From Magnetospirillum sp. (lineage in GTDB: Bacteria > Pseudomonadota > Alphaproteobacteria > Rhodospirillales > Magnetospirillaceae): 24,559 nt of DNA. The number at the start of each line of letters is the position of its first letter. Position 1 is the stretch's first letter. Where the stretch lies: contig JACPDP010000040.1 of assembly GCA_016183945.1 (NCBI GenBank), forward strand, positions 1 to 24,559, written 5' to 3'. The position numbers and the translations under genes were made by a program. Shown here one piece after another: positions 7,426-15,635 of this stretch. The notes beneath the pieces were generated by a model, which had not been told where the DNA came from, made no database searches, and was given only the letters and a program-made list of their open reading frames with translations.

Positions 7426-8715
7426 ATGGGCCAAGACCAAACGGACAGTGGCATTGCCTGCATCGGCCCACTGCCATGGGGAACGCATTTCTGCCATTTC
7501 TACGATGACGGCGGAGATTTGGTCGATACGCTCGTGCCCTATTTCAGAGCGGGCCTGGAGGCTGGCGAAGGATGCTTATGGGTCGCCTCGCCGCCACTCG
7601 GTGCGGAGGAGGCCACCGCCGTGCTGCGGACGGCCGTGCCCGACCTCGACCAGCGGATGAAATCCTCCCAGATGGAGATCATCGACTACCATCAGTGGTA
7701 TACCCCACAGGGCCATTTCGATGCCGACACGGTCTTGGCAGGCTGGATCGCCAAGAAGGAAGCGGCCCTTGCGCACGGCTTTGCCGGGCTCCGTGTGACC
7801 GGCAATACCTTCTGGATTGAAGATCGCGCAGGCTTCGCGAACTTCTTGGACTACGAGGCGCGGTTGAACGAGGGCTTCAGGGCGCACCAGATGGTCTGCG
7901 TCTGCAGTTACTGCCTGTCCCGCACAGCGGCAAGGGATATACTTAATGTCGTCCGCACCCATGAATTCGCTGTTGCGTGCCAAGACGGCAAATGGGACGT
8001 CATCGAGAGCGCCGCTCTAAAAATAGCCAAGAGTGAGCTCCGTCGCGCCAACGAAGAATTGGAGGACAGGGTCGCCGAAAGAACAAGTCATCTTGAACGG
8101 GCCCTTGCCGATAAGGAAGTTTTGCTTCGCGAAATCCACCACCGCGTAAAAAACAACCTCCAGATCATCAACAGCCTGCTGGTTTTGAAGAAGGGGAGGC
8201 TAAGAGAAATTGGCGCCCAGTCGATTATCGAGGACGTCCTGAGGCGTATAAACGCCATCAGCCTCGTCCATGAATCCCTCTATCTCAAGAGCGATACCCA
8301 CGACATCGACTTCAGCGCCTATTTGTCCGAGCTTGCCCATGGATTGGTCGGTTCGTATGGGATGGAAAGCCGGATTCAAATCCGCATGACGTCGACGGGT
8401 GGAATTCTTGGGTTGAACGATGCAATCCCACTCGGCCTGATTGCGACGGAAATCATCACCAACTCCCTCAAGCACGCCTTCCCTGACGGCCGTTCCGGAC
8501 ATATCGACATCGCCTTTTCCAATCTCAGCCGAACGGAGAATATGTTGCTGATCCACGATACGGGGGGCGGCCTGCCGACGGACCGGCCATTGGGAGAAAC
8601 CGGCGCGGGCATGGCGTTGACGAAAGGATTGGTCGCTCAGGTGGGCGGCACAGCCACACTCACCTGCGACGGCGGAACCACCTTCCTGCTGCGATTCCCG
8701 TCAGGGTCCGGTTGA
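7426..8715 (+). CDS. MEDS-domain sensor histidine kinase (HisKA_2 / HATPase)
   Basis: The 429-residue product starts at the ATG 7426, 7 bases after GGGGAGGG. Residues about 12-185 resemble the MEDS sensory domain (HFCHFYDDGGDLVDTLVPYF, then GCLWVAS), proposed to sense small molecules in DcmR-type regulators. A charged coiled coil spans about 200-235. The HisKA_2 dimerisation motif EIHHRVKNNLQIINSLL follows, with the phospho-accepting His at 238 or 239. An HATPase_c domain has the N-box around Asn346, DTGGGLP at 378-384 and GAGMALTKGLVAQVGG at 393-408. There is no membrane helix, so it is a cytoplasmic sensor. The divergent single receiver is the likely partner. Codon use in parts (7980-8300) is less GC-rich than in neighbours, which hints at later acquisition. 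Confidence 0.88.
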   Translation: MGQDQTDSGIACIGPLPWGTHFCHFYDDGGDLVDTLVPYFRAGLEAGEGCLWVASPPLGAEEATAVLRTAVPDLDQRMKSSQMEIIDYHQWYTPQGHFDADTVLAGWIAKKEAALAHGFAGLRVTGNTFWIEDRAGFANFLDYEARLNEGFRAHQMVCVCSYCLSRTAARDILNVVRTHEFAVACQDGKWDVIESAALKIAKSELRRANEELEDRVAERTSHLERALADKEVLLREIHHRVKNNLQIINSLLVLKKGRLREIGAQSIIEDVLRRINAISLVHESLYLKSDTHDIDFSAYLSELAHGLVGSYGMESRIQIRMTSTGGILGLNDAIPLGLIATEIITNSLKHAFPDGRSGHIDIAFSNLSRTENMLLIHDTGGGLPTDRPLGETGAGMALTKGLVAQVGGTATLTCDGGTTFLLRFPSGSG

Positions 8716-8799
8716 GAACTGAAACGCCGCCAGCCCGGTCATGGCCCGGCCCAGGATCAGGGCGTGGCGCGGTTGCGGGAGGCGGGGGTGATTTAAGTT

Positions 8800-8829
8800 C
8801 AGGGCAATCGGGTGAAGCCGATTGCCCTG
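8800..8829 (+). repeat. 12-bp perfect hairpin at the left end of the element
   Basis: CAGGGCAATCGG (8800-8811) and CCGATTGCCCTG (8818-8829) are perfect complements around the loop GTGAAG. The right arm recurs in direct orientation at the right end of the element, so three sequences can pair in alternative ways. Confidence 0.85.
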
Positions 8830-8905
8830 CCCTATTCCTGCCCCTCAAGCGCCGGGCGCCACCTCCGGTGGCTTGGCTCGCTCCGCTATGCGCCTTTCGC
8901 TACGC

Positions 8906-8975
8906 TCCAGGCCCGCTTCGCGCGGCCTCAATGGCCGAGGTCCAGGCCCGCTTCGCGCGGCCTCAATGGCCGAGG
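8906..8975 (+). repeat. perfect 35-bp tandem repeat, two copies
   Basis: The 35 bases at 8906-8940 are repeated exactly at 8941-8975. Each unit begins TCCAGGCCCGCTTCGCG and contains the short palindrome GGCC-tcaat-GGCC. The repeats sit inside the 210-bp element upstream of cimA. Two units without a spacer rule out a CRISPR array. Confidence 0.9.
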
Positions 8976-9098
8976 CGCCCGCTTCCGCGGGCTTCACCCG
9001 ATTGCCCTGGATTTAAGTTCCATCTCCCTTGCCCCCCTTCCCCGCTTTGAGGCATCCTTTGCGCTTTCCCCATTTTTCGGGATTGGGCATTTCACACG

Positions 9099-10751
9099 AT
9101 GAACGACCGCGTCTATCTCTACGACACCACCCTGCGCGACGGTGCCCAGACTCAGGGCGTCGACTTTTCGGCCGCCGACAAGGTGCGGATCGCGCGCGAA
9201 TTGGACACGCTCGGCATCGACTACATCGAGGGCGGCTGGCCCGGCGCCAATCCCACCGACGACGCCTTCTTCGCCGAGCCGCCGCCGTTCCGCACCGCCC
9301 GCCTTGCCGCCTTCGGCATGACCCGGCGGGCGGGGCGCTCGGCCGACAACGATCCCGGCCTCAATGCCCTGCTGTCGACCCCGGCCCGCGTCGTCACCAT
9401 GGTGGGCAAGAGCTGGGACTTCCAGGTCACCGTGGCGCTGGGCATCGAGCTCGACGAGAACCTGCGCATGATCGGCGATTCGGTCGCCCATGCCCTGACC
9501 CGGGTCGACGAGGTGATGTTCGACGCCGAGCACTTCTTCGACGGCTACCGGGCCAATCCGCAATTCGCCCTGGCCTCCATCCGCGCCGCCTACGAGGCCG
9601 GCGCCCGCTGGATGGTGCTGTGCGACACCAACGGCGGCACCCTGCCGCACGAGGCCGAGCGCATCATCCGCGAGGTCATCGACGCCGGCATTCCCGGCCG
9701 CCATCTCGGCCTGCACGTCCACAACGACGCCGACACCGGCGTCGCCACCTCGCTGGCCGCGGTGCGCGCCGGAGTGCGGCAGATCCAGGGCACCCTGAAC
9801 GGCCTGGGCGAGCGTTGCGGCAACGCCAATCTGGTCTCCATCATTCCGGCGCTGATGCTGAAGATGGGCTATGAAACCGGCATCGCCCCCGACAACCTCA
9901 AGCAGCTGACCCGGGTGTCGCGCGTGCTCGACGAGGTGCTCGACCGTCTGCCCAACAAGAGCCAGCCCTATGTCGGCGCCTCGGCCTTCGCCCACAAGGG
10001 CGGCCTGCACGTCTCGGCGGTGGCCAAGGACCCGCGCTGCTACGAGCACATCGAGCCGTCGGCGGTGGGCAACATGCGCCACATCGTCGTGTCGGACCAG
10101 GCGGGGCGCTCCAACATCGTCGCCCGCATGGCCGAAATCGGCGTCGACATGGAGGCGGTCAAGCGCCAGTCCCTGGTGGACGTCGTCGAGCAGATGCAGG
10201 TCAGCTTCGACCCCAAGGACGTCACCGACCTGGTCGACCTGGTCAAGCGCCTGGAGCACGACGGCTACGCCTACGACCAGGCCACCGCCAGCTTCGAGCT
10301 GCTGGTGCGCCGGGCGCTGGGGGAGGTGCCCCAGTATTTCCGCCTGGAACGCTACCGCGTCATCGACGAACGCCGCCGCGACCAGGAGGGCGAGTGGCTC
10401 ACCTTGTCCGAGGCCACCGTCAAGGTCGAGGTCGGCGGCCGCGAATATATGGAGGTCGGCGAGGGCCTGGGGCCGGTGCATGCCTTCGACGTGGCGCTGC
10501 GCAAAGTCCTGACCGGCGCCTACCCGGATCTCACCGCGCTGGAGCTCAAGGACTACCGGGTGCGCATCACCGAATCGACGGTGGGCACCGGCGCCAAGAC
10601 CCGCGTCACCATCGAGAGCGAGGACGGCAAGGGCCACTGCTGGACCACCATCGGCGTCCACACCAACGTGCTGGAGGCCTCGCTTGAGGCGCTGCAGGAC
10701 AGCATTACCTACATGCTGTTCCGCTACCGTGACGCCGAGCCGGCGGAGTAG
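9099..10751 (+). CDS. cimA: (R)-citramalate synthase
   Basis: The 550-residue product is a member of the DRE-TIM metallolyase family. It should condense pyruvate and acetyl-CoA to (R)-citramalate, the first step of the threonine-independent route to isoleucine. The catalytic barrel begins with YDTTLRDGAQ (residues 8-17). The metal-binding HVHNDAD lies near residue 205 and GTLNGLGERCGNANL follows. A C-terminal LeuA-type dimer/regulatory domain covers roughly residues 400-545, where the end product normally gives feedback inhibition. Length and the first motif fit the CimA/NifV-like branch better than 2-isopropylmalate synthase. The ATG at 9099 has no obvious Shine-Dalgarno sequence. The gene follows the 210-bp element by 89 bases and is directly followed by trmJ. 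Confidence 0.92.
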   Translation: MNDRVYLYDTTLRDGAQTQGVDFSAADKVRIARELDTLGIDYIEGGWPGANPTDDAFFAEPPPFRTARLAAFGMTRRAGRSADNDPGLNALLSTPARVVTMVGKSWDFQVTVALGIELDENLRMIGDSVAHALTRVDEVMFDAEHFFDGYRANPQFALASIRAAYEAGARWMVLCDTNGGTLPHEAERIIREVIDAGIPGRHLGLHVHNDADTGVATSLAAVRAGVRQIQGTLNGLGERCGNANLVSIIPALMLKMGYETGIAPDNLKQLTRVSRVLDEVLDRLPNKSQPYVGASAFAHKGGLHVSAVAKDPRCYEHIEPSAVGNMRHIVVSDQAGRSNIVARMAEIGVDMEAVKRQSLVDVVEQMQVSFDPKDVTDLVDLVKRLEHDGYAYDQATASFELLVRRALGEVPQYFRLERYRVIDERRRDQEGEWLTLSEATVKVEVGGREYMEVGEGLGPVHAFDVALRKVLTGAYPDLTALELKDYRVRITESTVGTGAKTRVTIESEDGKGHCWTTIGVHTNVLEASLEALQDSITYMLFRYRDAEPAE

Positions 10752-11534
10752 ATGGCAGGCACCGATTCCACCATGCCGGACCCCGCCCCGGGCGGCCCGG
10801 CGATCATCCTGGTCAAGCCGCAGCTGTCCGAGAATATCGGCACCGCGGCCAGGGCCATGCTCAACTGCGGCCTGACCGACCTCAGGCTGGTGGCGCCGCG
10901 CGACCATTGGCTGGAGGAGCGCGCCTTCGCCGCCGCCAGCGGCGCCGACCGGGTGCTGCTGGCGGCGCGGGTGTTCGACACCACCGAGGCGGCCATCGCC
11001 GGCCTCCATCGGGTATGGGCCACCACCGGGCGCAACCGCTTCATGACCAAGGCGGTGGAGACGCCGCGCCAGGCGGCGGCCACCATGCGCTCCGCCATGG
11101 CCGGGGGGCTCGCCTGCGGCGTGCTGTTCGGCCCCGAGCGCACCGGCCTCGAGAACGACGACGTGGTGCTGGCCGACACGGTGCTGACGGTGCCGCTCAA
11201 CCCGGCCTATGCCTCGCTGAATCTGGCGCAGGCGGTGTTGCTGGTGGGCTATGAGTGGTTCCAGTGCGACGCCGCCGACGCCCTGCCGCCCATGACCAAG
11301 GGCGCCGAGCCGCCGGCCGGCAAGGACAAGCTGGTGTTCTTCTTCGCCCATTTGGAGCGCGAGCTGGACGCTTGCGGCTTCCTGCGCAACCCCGAGAAGC
11401 GCCCGGTGATGGTGCGCAATATCCGCAACATGTTCCAGCGCGCCGAACTGACCGGCCAGGAAATCCAGACCCTGCACGGCATCGTCACCGAACTGGTAAC
11501 CTTCCGCCACCGTAAGGGCCAAGGCCATACGTAG
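10752..11534 (+). CDS. trmJ: tRNA (cytidine/uridine-2'-O-)-methyltransferase, TrmJ-type SPOUT protein
   Basis: The 260-residue product has a SPOUT-fold methyltransferase domain: IILVKPQLSENIGTAARAMLNCGL near the N-terminus, LFGPERTGLENDDV in the middle and the knot-forming LNPAYASLNLAQAVLLVGYE. A C-terminal helical extension (HLERELDACGF, VMVRNIRNMFQRAEL) is typical of TrmJ, which 2'-O-methylates position 32 of tRNAs. The ATG touches the cimA stop with no gap and uses GGAG inside the cimA end, so the two are translationally linked. A second Met at residue 8 is a possible alternative start. Confidence 0.9.
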   Translation: MAGTDSTMPDPAPGGPAIILVKPQLSENIGTAARAMLNCGLTDLRLVAPRDHWLEERAFAAASGADRVLLAARVFDTTEAAIAGLHRVWATTGRNRFMTKAVETPRQAAATMRSAMAGGLACGVLFGPERTGLENDDVVLADTVLTVPLNPAYASLNLAQAVLLVGYEWFQCDAADALPPMTKGAEPPAGKDKLVFFFAHLERELDACGFLRNPEKRPVMVRNIRNMFQRAELTGQEIQTLHGIVTELVTFRHRKGQGHT

Positions 11535-11627
11535 GTCATTGTGGTTTTCCGCAATTGAAAAGGCGAAGTGTAAGTGCTGATTTAGGCTCCCATAATGCGC
11601 CCCAATAGAATGGCGTGGGAGGCACTT

Positions 11628-13325
11628 ATGTTGCATCGCATCAATTTTGGCGCACGACTTGCCGTGCTGTTAACCATTGCCGCATTGCTTTTGGCGGTCG
11701 TGGGCGCCGCCGGGATCATCGGCGGACGCAAGACGGCTGACAGCGCCCGGGCCGTCTACGACGAAGGCGTGGTGCCGCTGGCCCAGCTCGGGCGCATCCT
11801 CGATTCGGTCCACCTGATCCGCGCCACCGAGACCTTCATTGTGCAAAGCGAGAGCCGCCTCACCCTGGAACGCCTGCGCAAGGACATCGAGGCCGCCGAC
11901 GCTACCATCGAAAGCCTGTGGAAGGGATACGCCAAGGCCGGCCACACCGCCGAGGAACACAAGGTACTCGACCGCTTCGACGCCGACTGGGCCGCCTACC
12001 GCAAGGGCTACAAGGCCACCCTGGACAGCATGGCGGCCGGCGACACCTTCGGCGCCAAGGAGACCTTGGCAGAGACCTCCCTGCCGCCCTACGAGGCCAC
12101 CATCGCCACCTTGCGCCTCGCGATGCAGAACGAGATCACCCAGGCCAAGACCGAGTTCGAGGCGGCCATGGAGTCCAGCAGCTCCATCCAGTCGACCACC
12201 GTGGCGGTCATCCTGGCCGGGCTGGCGGTGCTGGCGGGGCTGGCGGCGTTGATCACCCGATCCATCACCGTGCCGATCCACGAGACCATCGAGGTGATGG
12301 GGCGCCTGGCTGGCGGCGATAACGCGGTCGAGGTGAACGGCACCGAGCGCAGTGACGAAATCGGCAAGATCGCCCGCGCCGTCCGGACCTTCAAGGACCA
12401 CGCCGTCGAGATGGAGCACCTGCGCCAGGCCAAGCAGGCGGACGACCAGCGAGCCGGCGAAGAGCGCCGCCTGGCCCGCATCCGCATGGCCGACGAATTC
12501 GACGCCAGCATGCACGGCGTGCTACGCACCGTCGTCACCGGCGCCTCACGCATGGAGGATTCCGCCCACTCGCTGATGGCGGTATCGCAGGAGGCCTCGC
12601 GCGACGCCGCGTCGGTGGAAGAGTCGGCACGGCGCGCCGCCACCAATGTGGATTCGGTCGCCGCTTCCACCGAGCAGCTGAGCAGCTCCATCCACGAGAT
12701 CAGCCGGCAGGTTACCGAATCCACCCGCATTGCCGACGAAGCGGTGGCGGAGTCCGCCCGCACCGATGGCATCATGGCGCAGCTGTCGGCTGCCGCCGAG
12801 CGGATCGGCGCCGTGGTGCAGCTCATTACCGACATCGCCGGCCAGACCAACCTGCTCGCCCTCAACGCCACCATCGAGGCGGCACGGGCGGGCGACGCCG
12901 GCAAGGGGTTCGCCGTGGTGGCCAACGAGGTCAAGCACCTGGCCAACCAGACCGGCAAGGCTACCGATGAGATCAGCCAGCAGATCAGCGCCGTGCAGGA
13001 CGAGACCGGCAAGGCGCTGGAGGCCATCCGCCATGTGGGCGACACCATCCGCCGCATGAGCGAAATCGCCTCCTCCATCGCCGCCGCGGTCGAGGAGCAG
13101 TCGGCCGCCACCCGCGAGATCGCCCGCGGCATCGCGGAGGCCGCCACCGGCACCCGCGACGTCAGCCGCGGCCTGGAAAGCGCCACCCAGGCGGTCGGCC
13201 TCGCCCGCGAAGCCTCGTCGGAGGTGCTGGCCACCGCGCAGGGAATGGCTCAGGGCGCCGGCGAACTGTCACGCACGGTGGAGTCGTTCGTCGCCAGCAT
13301 CCGCTCCGGGCCGCCGAAGGCGTGA
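11628..13325 (+). CDS. methyl-accepting chemotaxis protein
   Basis: The 565-residue product is a transmembrane chemoreceptor. TM1 is about residues 10-31. A roughly 155-residue periplasmic four-helix-bundle sensor follows (about 35-188). TM2 is about 191-210, HAMP about 211-262, and the signalling domain about 290-550, with the conserved hairpin tip region around [20 protein letters not shown]. It should pass ligand signals to CheW and CheA; the ligand is unknown. I chose the ATG at 11628 because GGGAGG lies 5 bases upstream; earlier in-frame ATGs at 11595 and 11610 lack this. It is a single gene with rpsD downstream under its own promoter. Confidence 0.93.
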   Translation: MLHRINFGARLAVLLTIAALLLAVVGAAGIIGGRKTADSARAVYDEGVVPLAQLGRILDSVHLIRATETFIVQSESRLTLERLRKDIEAADATIESLWKGYAKAGHTAEEHKVLDRFDADWAAYRKGYKATLDSMAAGDTFGAKETLAETSLPPYEATIATLRLAMQNEITQAKTEFEAAMESSSSIQSTTVAVILAGLAVLAGLAALITRSITVPIHETIEVMGRLAGGDNAVEVNGTERSDEIGKIARAVRTFKDHAVEMEHLRQAKQADDQRAGEERRLARIRMADEFDASMHGVLRTVVTGASRMEDSAHSLMAVSQEASRDAASVEESARRAATNVDSVAASTEQLSSSIHEISRQVTESTRIADEAVAESARTDGIMAQLSAAAERIGAVVQLITDIAGQTNLLALNATIEAARAGDAGKGFAVVANEVKHLANQTGKATDEISQQISAVQDETGKALEAIRHVGDTIRRMSEIASSIAAAVEEQSAATREIARGIAEAATGTRDVSRGLESATQAVGLAREASSEVLATAQGMAQGAGELSRTVESFVASIRSGPPKA

Positions 13326-13337
13326 TGCGCGCTTTCC

Positions 13338-13365
13338 TTGACATCCGGTGCCGCATCCGTATATT
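13338..13365 (+). promoter_or_regulatory. sigma-70-type promoter of rpsD
   Basis: A perfect -35 TTGACA (13338-13343) and a good -10 TATATT (13360-13365) are 16 bases apart. The expected start near 13372 leaves a leader of about 120 bases before rpsD, with CCCG/CGGG and CCGG-rich pairings that could serve S4 autoregulation. The leader role is inferred. Confidence 0.75.
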
Positions 13366-13491
13366 TCGCCCCTTCATTCCCGAGAACGCGGGTGACGCGG
13401 CCATTGGTGCGCCCACCCCTCCCCGGCAGCCGCCGGACCAGGACTATCGGGACACACGCCAACCGGCACAAGCCGGGACAGAAGGAACGAC

Positions 13492-14109
13492 ATGACCAAG
13501 CGTATCGAAGCCAAGTACAAGATCAACCGCCGTTTGGGCGTCAACCTGTGGGGCCGGGCCAAGAGCCCGCTCAACCGCGGCAAGGAGAATCCTCCCGGCC
13601 AGCACGGTCAGCGCCGCAAGAAGCCGTCCGACTTCGGCACCCAGCTGATGGCCAAGCAGAAGCTCAAGGGCTACTACGGCAACATCAGCGAGAAGCAGTT
13701 CCGCCGCCTCTATGACGAGGCCGCCCGGCGCCGCGGCGACACCTCCGAGAACCTGGTCGCCCTGCTGGAGCGCCGGCTCGACGCGGTGGTCTACCGCCTG
13801 AAGTTCGTGCCGACCCCGTTCGCCGCCCGCCAGTTCGTCAACCATGGCCACATCCAGGTCAACGGCCGGCGCGTCAACATCTCCAGCTATCAGGTCAAGG
13901 ACGGCGACGTGATTTCGGTGAAGCCGAAGTCCAAGGATCTCGCCCTGGTGCTCGAAGCCGCGCAATCGGGCGAGCGCGATGTGCCCGACTACCTCGAAGT
14001 CGATCACAAGGACATGAAGGGTAAGTTCGTTCGCTCGCCGAAGCTGGCAGATGTGCCCTATCCGGTGCAGATGGAGCCCAACCTGGTGGTTGAATTCTAT
14101 TCGCGATAA
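13492..14109 (+). CDS. rpsD: 30S ribosomal protein S4
   Basis: The 205-residue product is ribosomal protein S4, a primary 16S rRNA binder needed for 30S assembly and decoding accuracy. The N-terminal [21 protein letters not shown], the [17 protein letters not shown] segment and the S4 RNA-binding domain ([12 protein letters not shown] onward) are diagnostic. It is the form without the four N-terminal zinc cysteines. AGAAGGA precedes the ATG. The gene stands alone, with its own promoter and terminator, outside an rpoA/alpha operon, which is usual in alphaproteobacteria. Confidence 0.98.
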   Translation: MTKRIEAKYKINRRLGVNLWGRAKSPLNRGKENPPGQHGQRRKKPSDFGTQLMAKQKLKGYYGNISEKQFRRLYDEAARRRGDTSENLVALLERRLDAVVYRLKFVPTPFAARQFVNHGHIQVNGRRVNISSYQVKDGDVISVKPKSKDLALVLEAAQSGERDVPDYLEVDHKDMKGKFVRSPKLADVPYPVQMEPNLVVEFYSR

Positions 14110-14133
14110 TATTTGATTTAAGCGGATACCGAC

Positions 14134-14162
14134 AAGGTCCCGGCAGCAATGCCGGGGCCTTT
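14134..14162 (+). terminator. rho-independent terminator after rpsD
   Basis: An 11-bp stem with one G-T wobble pairs 14134-14144 (AAGGTCCCGGC) with 14151-14161 (GCCGGGGCCTT) around the loop AGCAAT and runs into TTT. A second, weaker GGGGCG/CGCCCC hairpin at 14171-14190, followed by GATATTTTTC, may serve as backup. Confidence 0.85.
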
Positions 14163-14301
14163 CTCATTTGGGGGCGCTGCCTTCCGCCCCGATATTTTTC
14201 TGCGGCGGTTACAAATCGTTTAACCCTATTTATCGGGTGTTTGCGTCGGGGCGGTATCATCCCGTCGGGATTTAAAGATATCGCCGGGGGGATCGGGTGG
14301 C

Positions 14302-15207
14302 ATGGCAGACCTCGACTACAGCCGGGTGCGCGCCGTCGTAGCGGAAAGCAACGTCATGGTCCGACAAGGCGTTCGCTATGGCCTGAACGCCCTCGGCGTG
14401 CGCGAGATCGCCGAAACCGGCTCGCTCACCGCGGCGCACCAGATCTGTCGCGAGAGCGAGGTTGACGTCCTGGTGATCAACAGCCTGCTCGAGGACAACG
14501 ACGCCACCTTCATGGTGCGCGACATCCGAGCCGGGAGGTTGGGCACGGATCCCTTCCTGCCCACCATTCTGGTGCTGACCCATCCGACGGAACCGCAGGT
14601 CAGGGCCGCCATGAGCTGCGGCACCGACGACCTCCTGCTGGTTCCCTTCGCCCCGGAGCAGATGTCCAACCGGCTGCGCGGCATCACCGAGCGGCGCCGG
14701 CCGTTCGTGGTCACCCACGACTATATGGGTCCCGACCGGCGCAAGACGCCGCGCGAAGGCGCGTCCTCGGCCACCCAGTTCAACGTTCCCCACCCGGTGC
14801 GGGCGCGGGCCACCGGCGTCCCCGCGGGGCGATATTTCATCCAGGTCGACCAGTTCAAAGAGACACTGGGCCGCGAGCGTATCCGCCGCCTGGCCCATTC
14901 CGTGGAATATGAGTTCCGCGACATCTGCAGCGCCGGCCGCGACGGGTCGCTGAACCCCGACATCCTCATTCCCAAGCTGTTCAAGCTTGAATCCATCTGC
15001 GAGGAACTGACGGAGCGCCTGCCCAGCGTCGGGGCTTCGCCGGACATGGTCGCCGCCTTTCTGGCGGTCTGCAAGACGATGAAAAGCAACGCCAGCAAGG
15101 TTTCCTATACCGAGCTGGAAACCGCCTATGCCGACGCCAAGCGGATCACCAACACCTACGTCGCCCTGCCCGACAGCGCCGCGCACCGGCTGGCCGCGAG
15201 GGCCTAG
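14302..15207 (+). CDS. degenerate receiver-domain protein (pseudo-receiver) with a helical C-terminal region
   Basis: The 301-residue product begins with a receiver-like fold (about 8-128), but the phosphorylation site is lost. Asn60 stands where the phospho-acceptor Asp should be (VDVLVINSLL), the first acidic pair is Ala14-Glu15, and the conserved Lys is Val114 (LLVPF in place of LVKPF). Only Thr93 is kept. A linker carries DYMGPDRRK at 140-148, a motif I recall from receiver proteins in related bacteria. The C-terminal half (about 170-300) is helical with no family I recognise. It may act as a phosphorylation-independent scaffold. The ATG at 14302 follows a GGGGGGATCGGGTGG tract. Confidence 0.7.
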   Translation: MADLDYSRVRAVVAESNVMVRQGVRYGLNALGVREIAETGSLTAAHQICRESEVDVLVINSLLEDNDATFMVRDIRAGRLGTDPFLPTILVLTHPTEPQVRAAMSCGTDDLLLVPFAPEQMSNRLRGITERRRPFVVTHDYMGPDRRKTPREGASSATQFNVPHPVRARATGVPAGRYFIQVDQFKETLGRERIRRLAHSVEYEFRDICSAGRDGSLNPDILIPKLFKLESICEELTERLPSVGASPDMVAAFLAVCKTMKSNASKVSYTELETAYADAKRITNTYVALPDSAAHRLAARA

Positions 15208-15281
15208 TTAGCCGCCCACCGGCGTCGCCGACCCGCGATGCATGAAACGGGCGGCTTAGCGCCCATTGCGGGCACGGCCAA

Positions 15282-15320
15282 GGGGCCGGAGGCCCCGCCT
15301 GGCGAGGGCGGTTTCTTTCT
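15282..15320. terminator. hairpins between converging genes, possible terminator
   Basis: GGGGCC-gga-GGCCCC (15282-15296) partly overlaps CCGCC-tggcgag-GGCGG (15295-15311), which is followed by TTTCTTTCT. They lie between the ends of the pseudo-receiver gene and the converging Cys-rich gene, and may stop transcription from the left. A wider inverted repeat AGCCGCCC/GGGCGGCT spans 15210-15256. Confidence 0.45.
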
Positions 15321-15328
15321 AACGTGGC

Positions 15329-15526
15329 CTAATGCTGCGGGGCACGGAAACAGGCGCAGCCGGTATCTTCCTTATGGGTGGTGTTGACCAGCCCCTCGCA
15401 ATGACAGAAGCCGTTGAAGCCCCGAATGTCGTTGCGCGCCTTGCCGGCGGCGTCGGGTGTCACGAGGCCCGTGCGCACCGCGATGTGAAGGGGCACATAG
15501 TCACCACAATCTTGGCATTCCGACAT
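15329..15526 (-). CDS. small Cys-rich protein, probable metal binding
   Basis: The 65-residue product has six cysteines in three pairs: C-X2-C at 4/7, C-X-C at 41/43 and C-X-C at 57/59, with several His nearby. This pattern suggests binding of zinc or an iron-sulphur cluster, but I recognise no family. The ATG at 15526 has GGGAG 9 bases upstream. A longer in-frame start at 15592 would add 22 residues without support. It is transcribed in the same direction as grxD but lies downstream of it across a palindromic region. Confidence 0.55.
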   Translation of the reverse strand: MSECQDCGDYVPLHIAVRTGLVTPDAAGKARNDIRGFNGFCHCEGLVNTTHKEDTGCACFRAPQH

Positions 15527-15635
15527 GAGGATCACTCCCAGGCATGGTTCACTGGGGATGACGCTACGCCTTTCGTCCAAGAGGCGGAACACACCAGGGT
15601 TGGGCTATTTGCCCCCACCAACGGGCCTACCCGAA

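Larger units (their letters stand above)
8790..9019. mobile_element. 210-bp palindromic insertion-like element with flanking 10-bp direct repeats
   Basis: This fills most of the 383 bp between the kinase and cimA. The ends at 8800-8819 and 8990-9009 are perfect 20-bp inverted repeats beginning CAGGGCAATCGGG. The same 10 bases GATTTAAGTT lie directly outside, at 8790-8799 and 9010-9019, like a target-site duplication. Inside are a 12-bp hairpin at 8800-8829 and a 35-bp tandem repeat. No transposase is encoded; frames crossing it give only low-complexity translations. A non-autonomous MITE-like element, or a REP/BIME-type palindromic unit, both fit. Mobility is inferred. Confidence 0.55.

Noticed and set aside
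8906..8975. CRISPR-like repeats
   Set aside because: Two 35-bp units are directly adjacent with no spacers and no cas genes are nearby.
8812..9102. A plus-strand frame through the 210-bp element with a repeated QARFARPQWP motif
   Set aside because: The peptide repeat only mirrors the 35-bp DNA repeat; the frame overlaps the cimA start and has no ribosome binding site.
8994..11636. An 880-codon minus-strand open frame opposite cimA and trmJ
   Set aside because: Antisense shadow of two well-supported genes, with no recognisable domain or ribosome binding site.
12089..13234. A Ser/Ala-rich 381-codon minus-strand frame opposite the chemoreceptor
   Set aside because: Composition is an artefact of reading the chemoreceptor codons backwards; no independent signals.
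14171..14290. CtrA-type site (TTAACC at 14219-14224) and GGTTA/TAACC inverted repeat upstream of the pseudo-receiver gene
   Set aside because: Only one half-site is present without a second TTAA at the required spacing.
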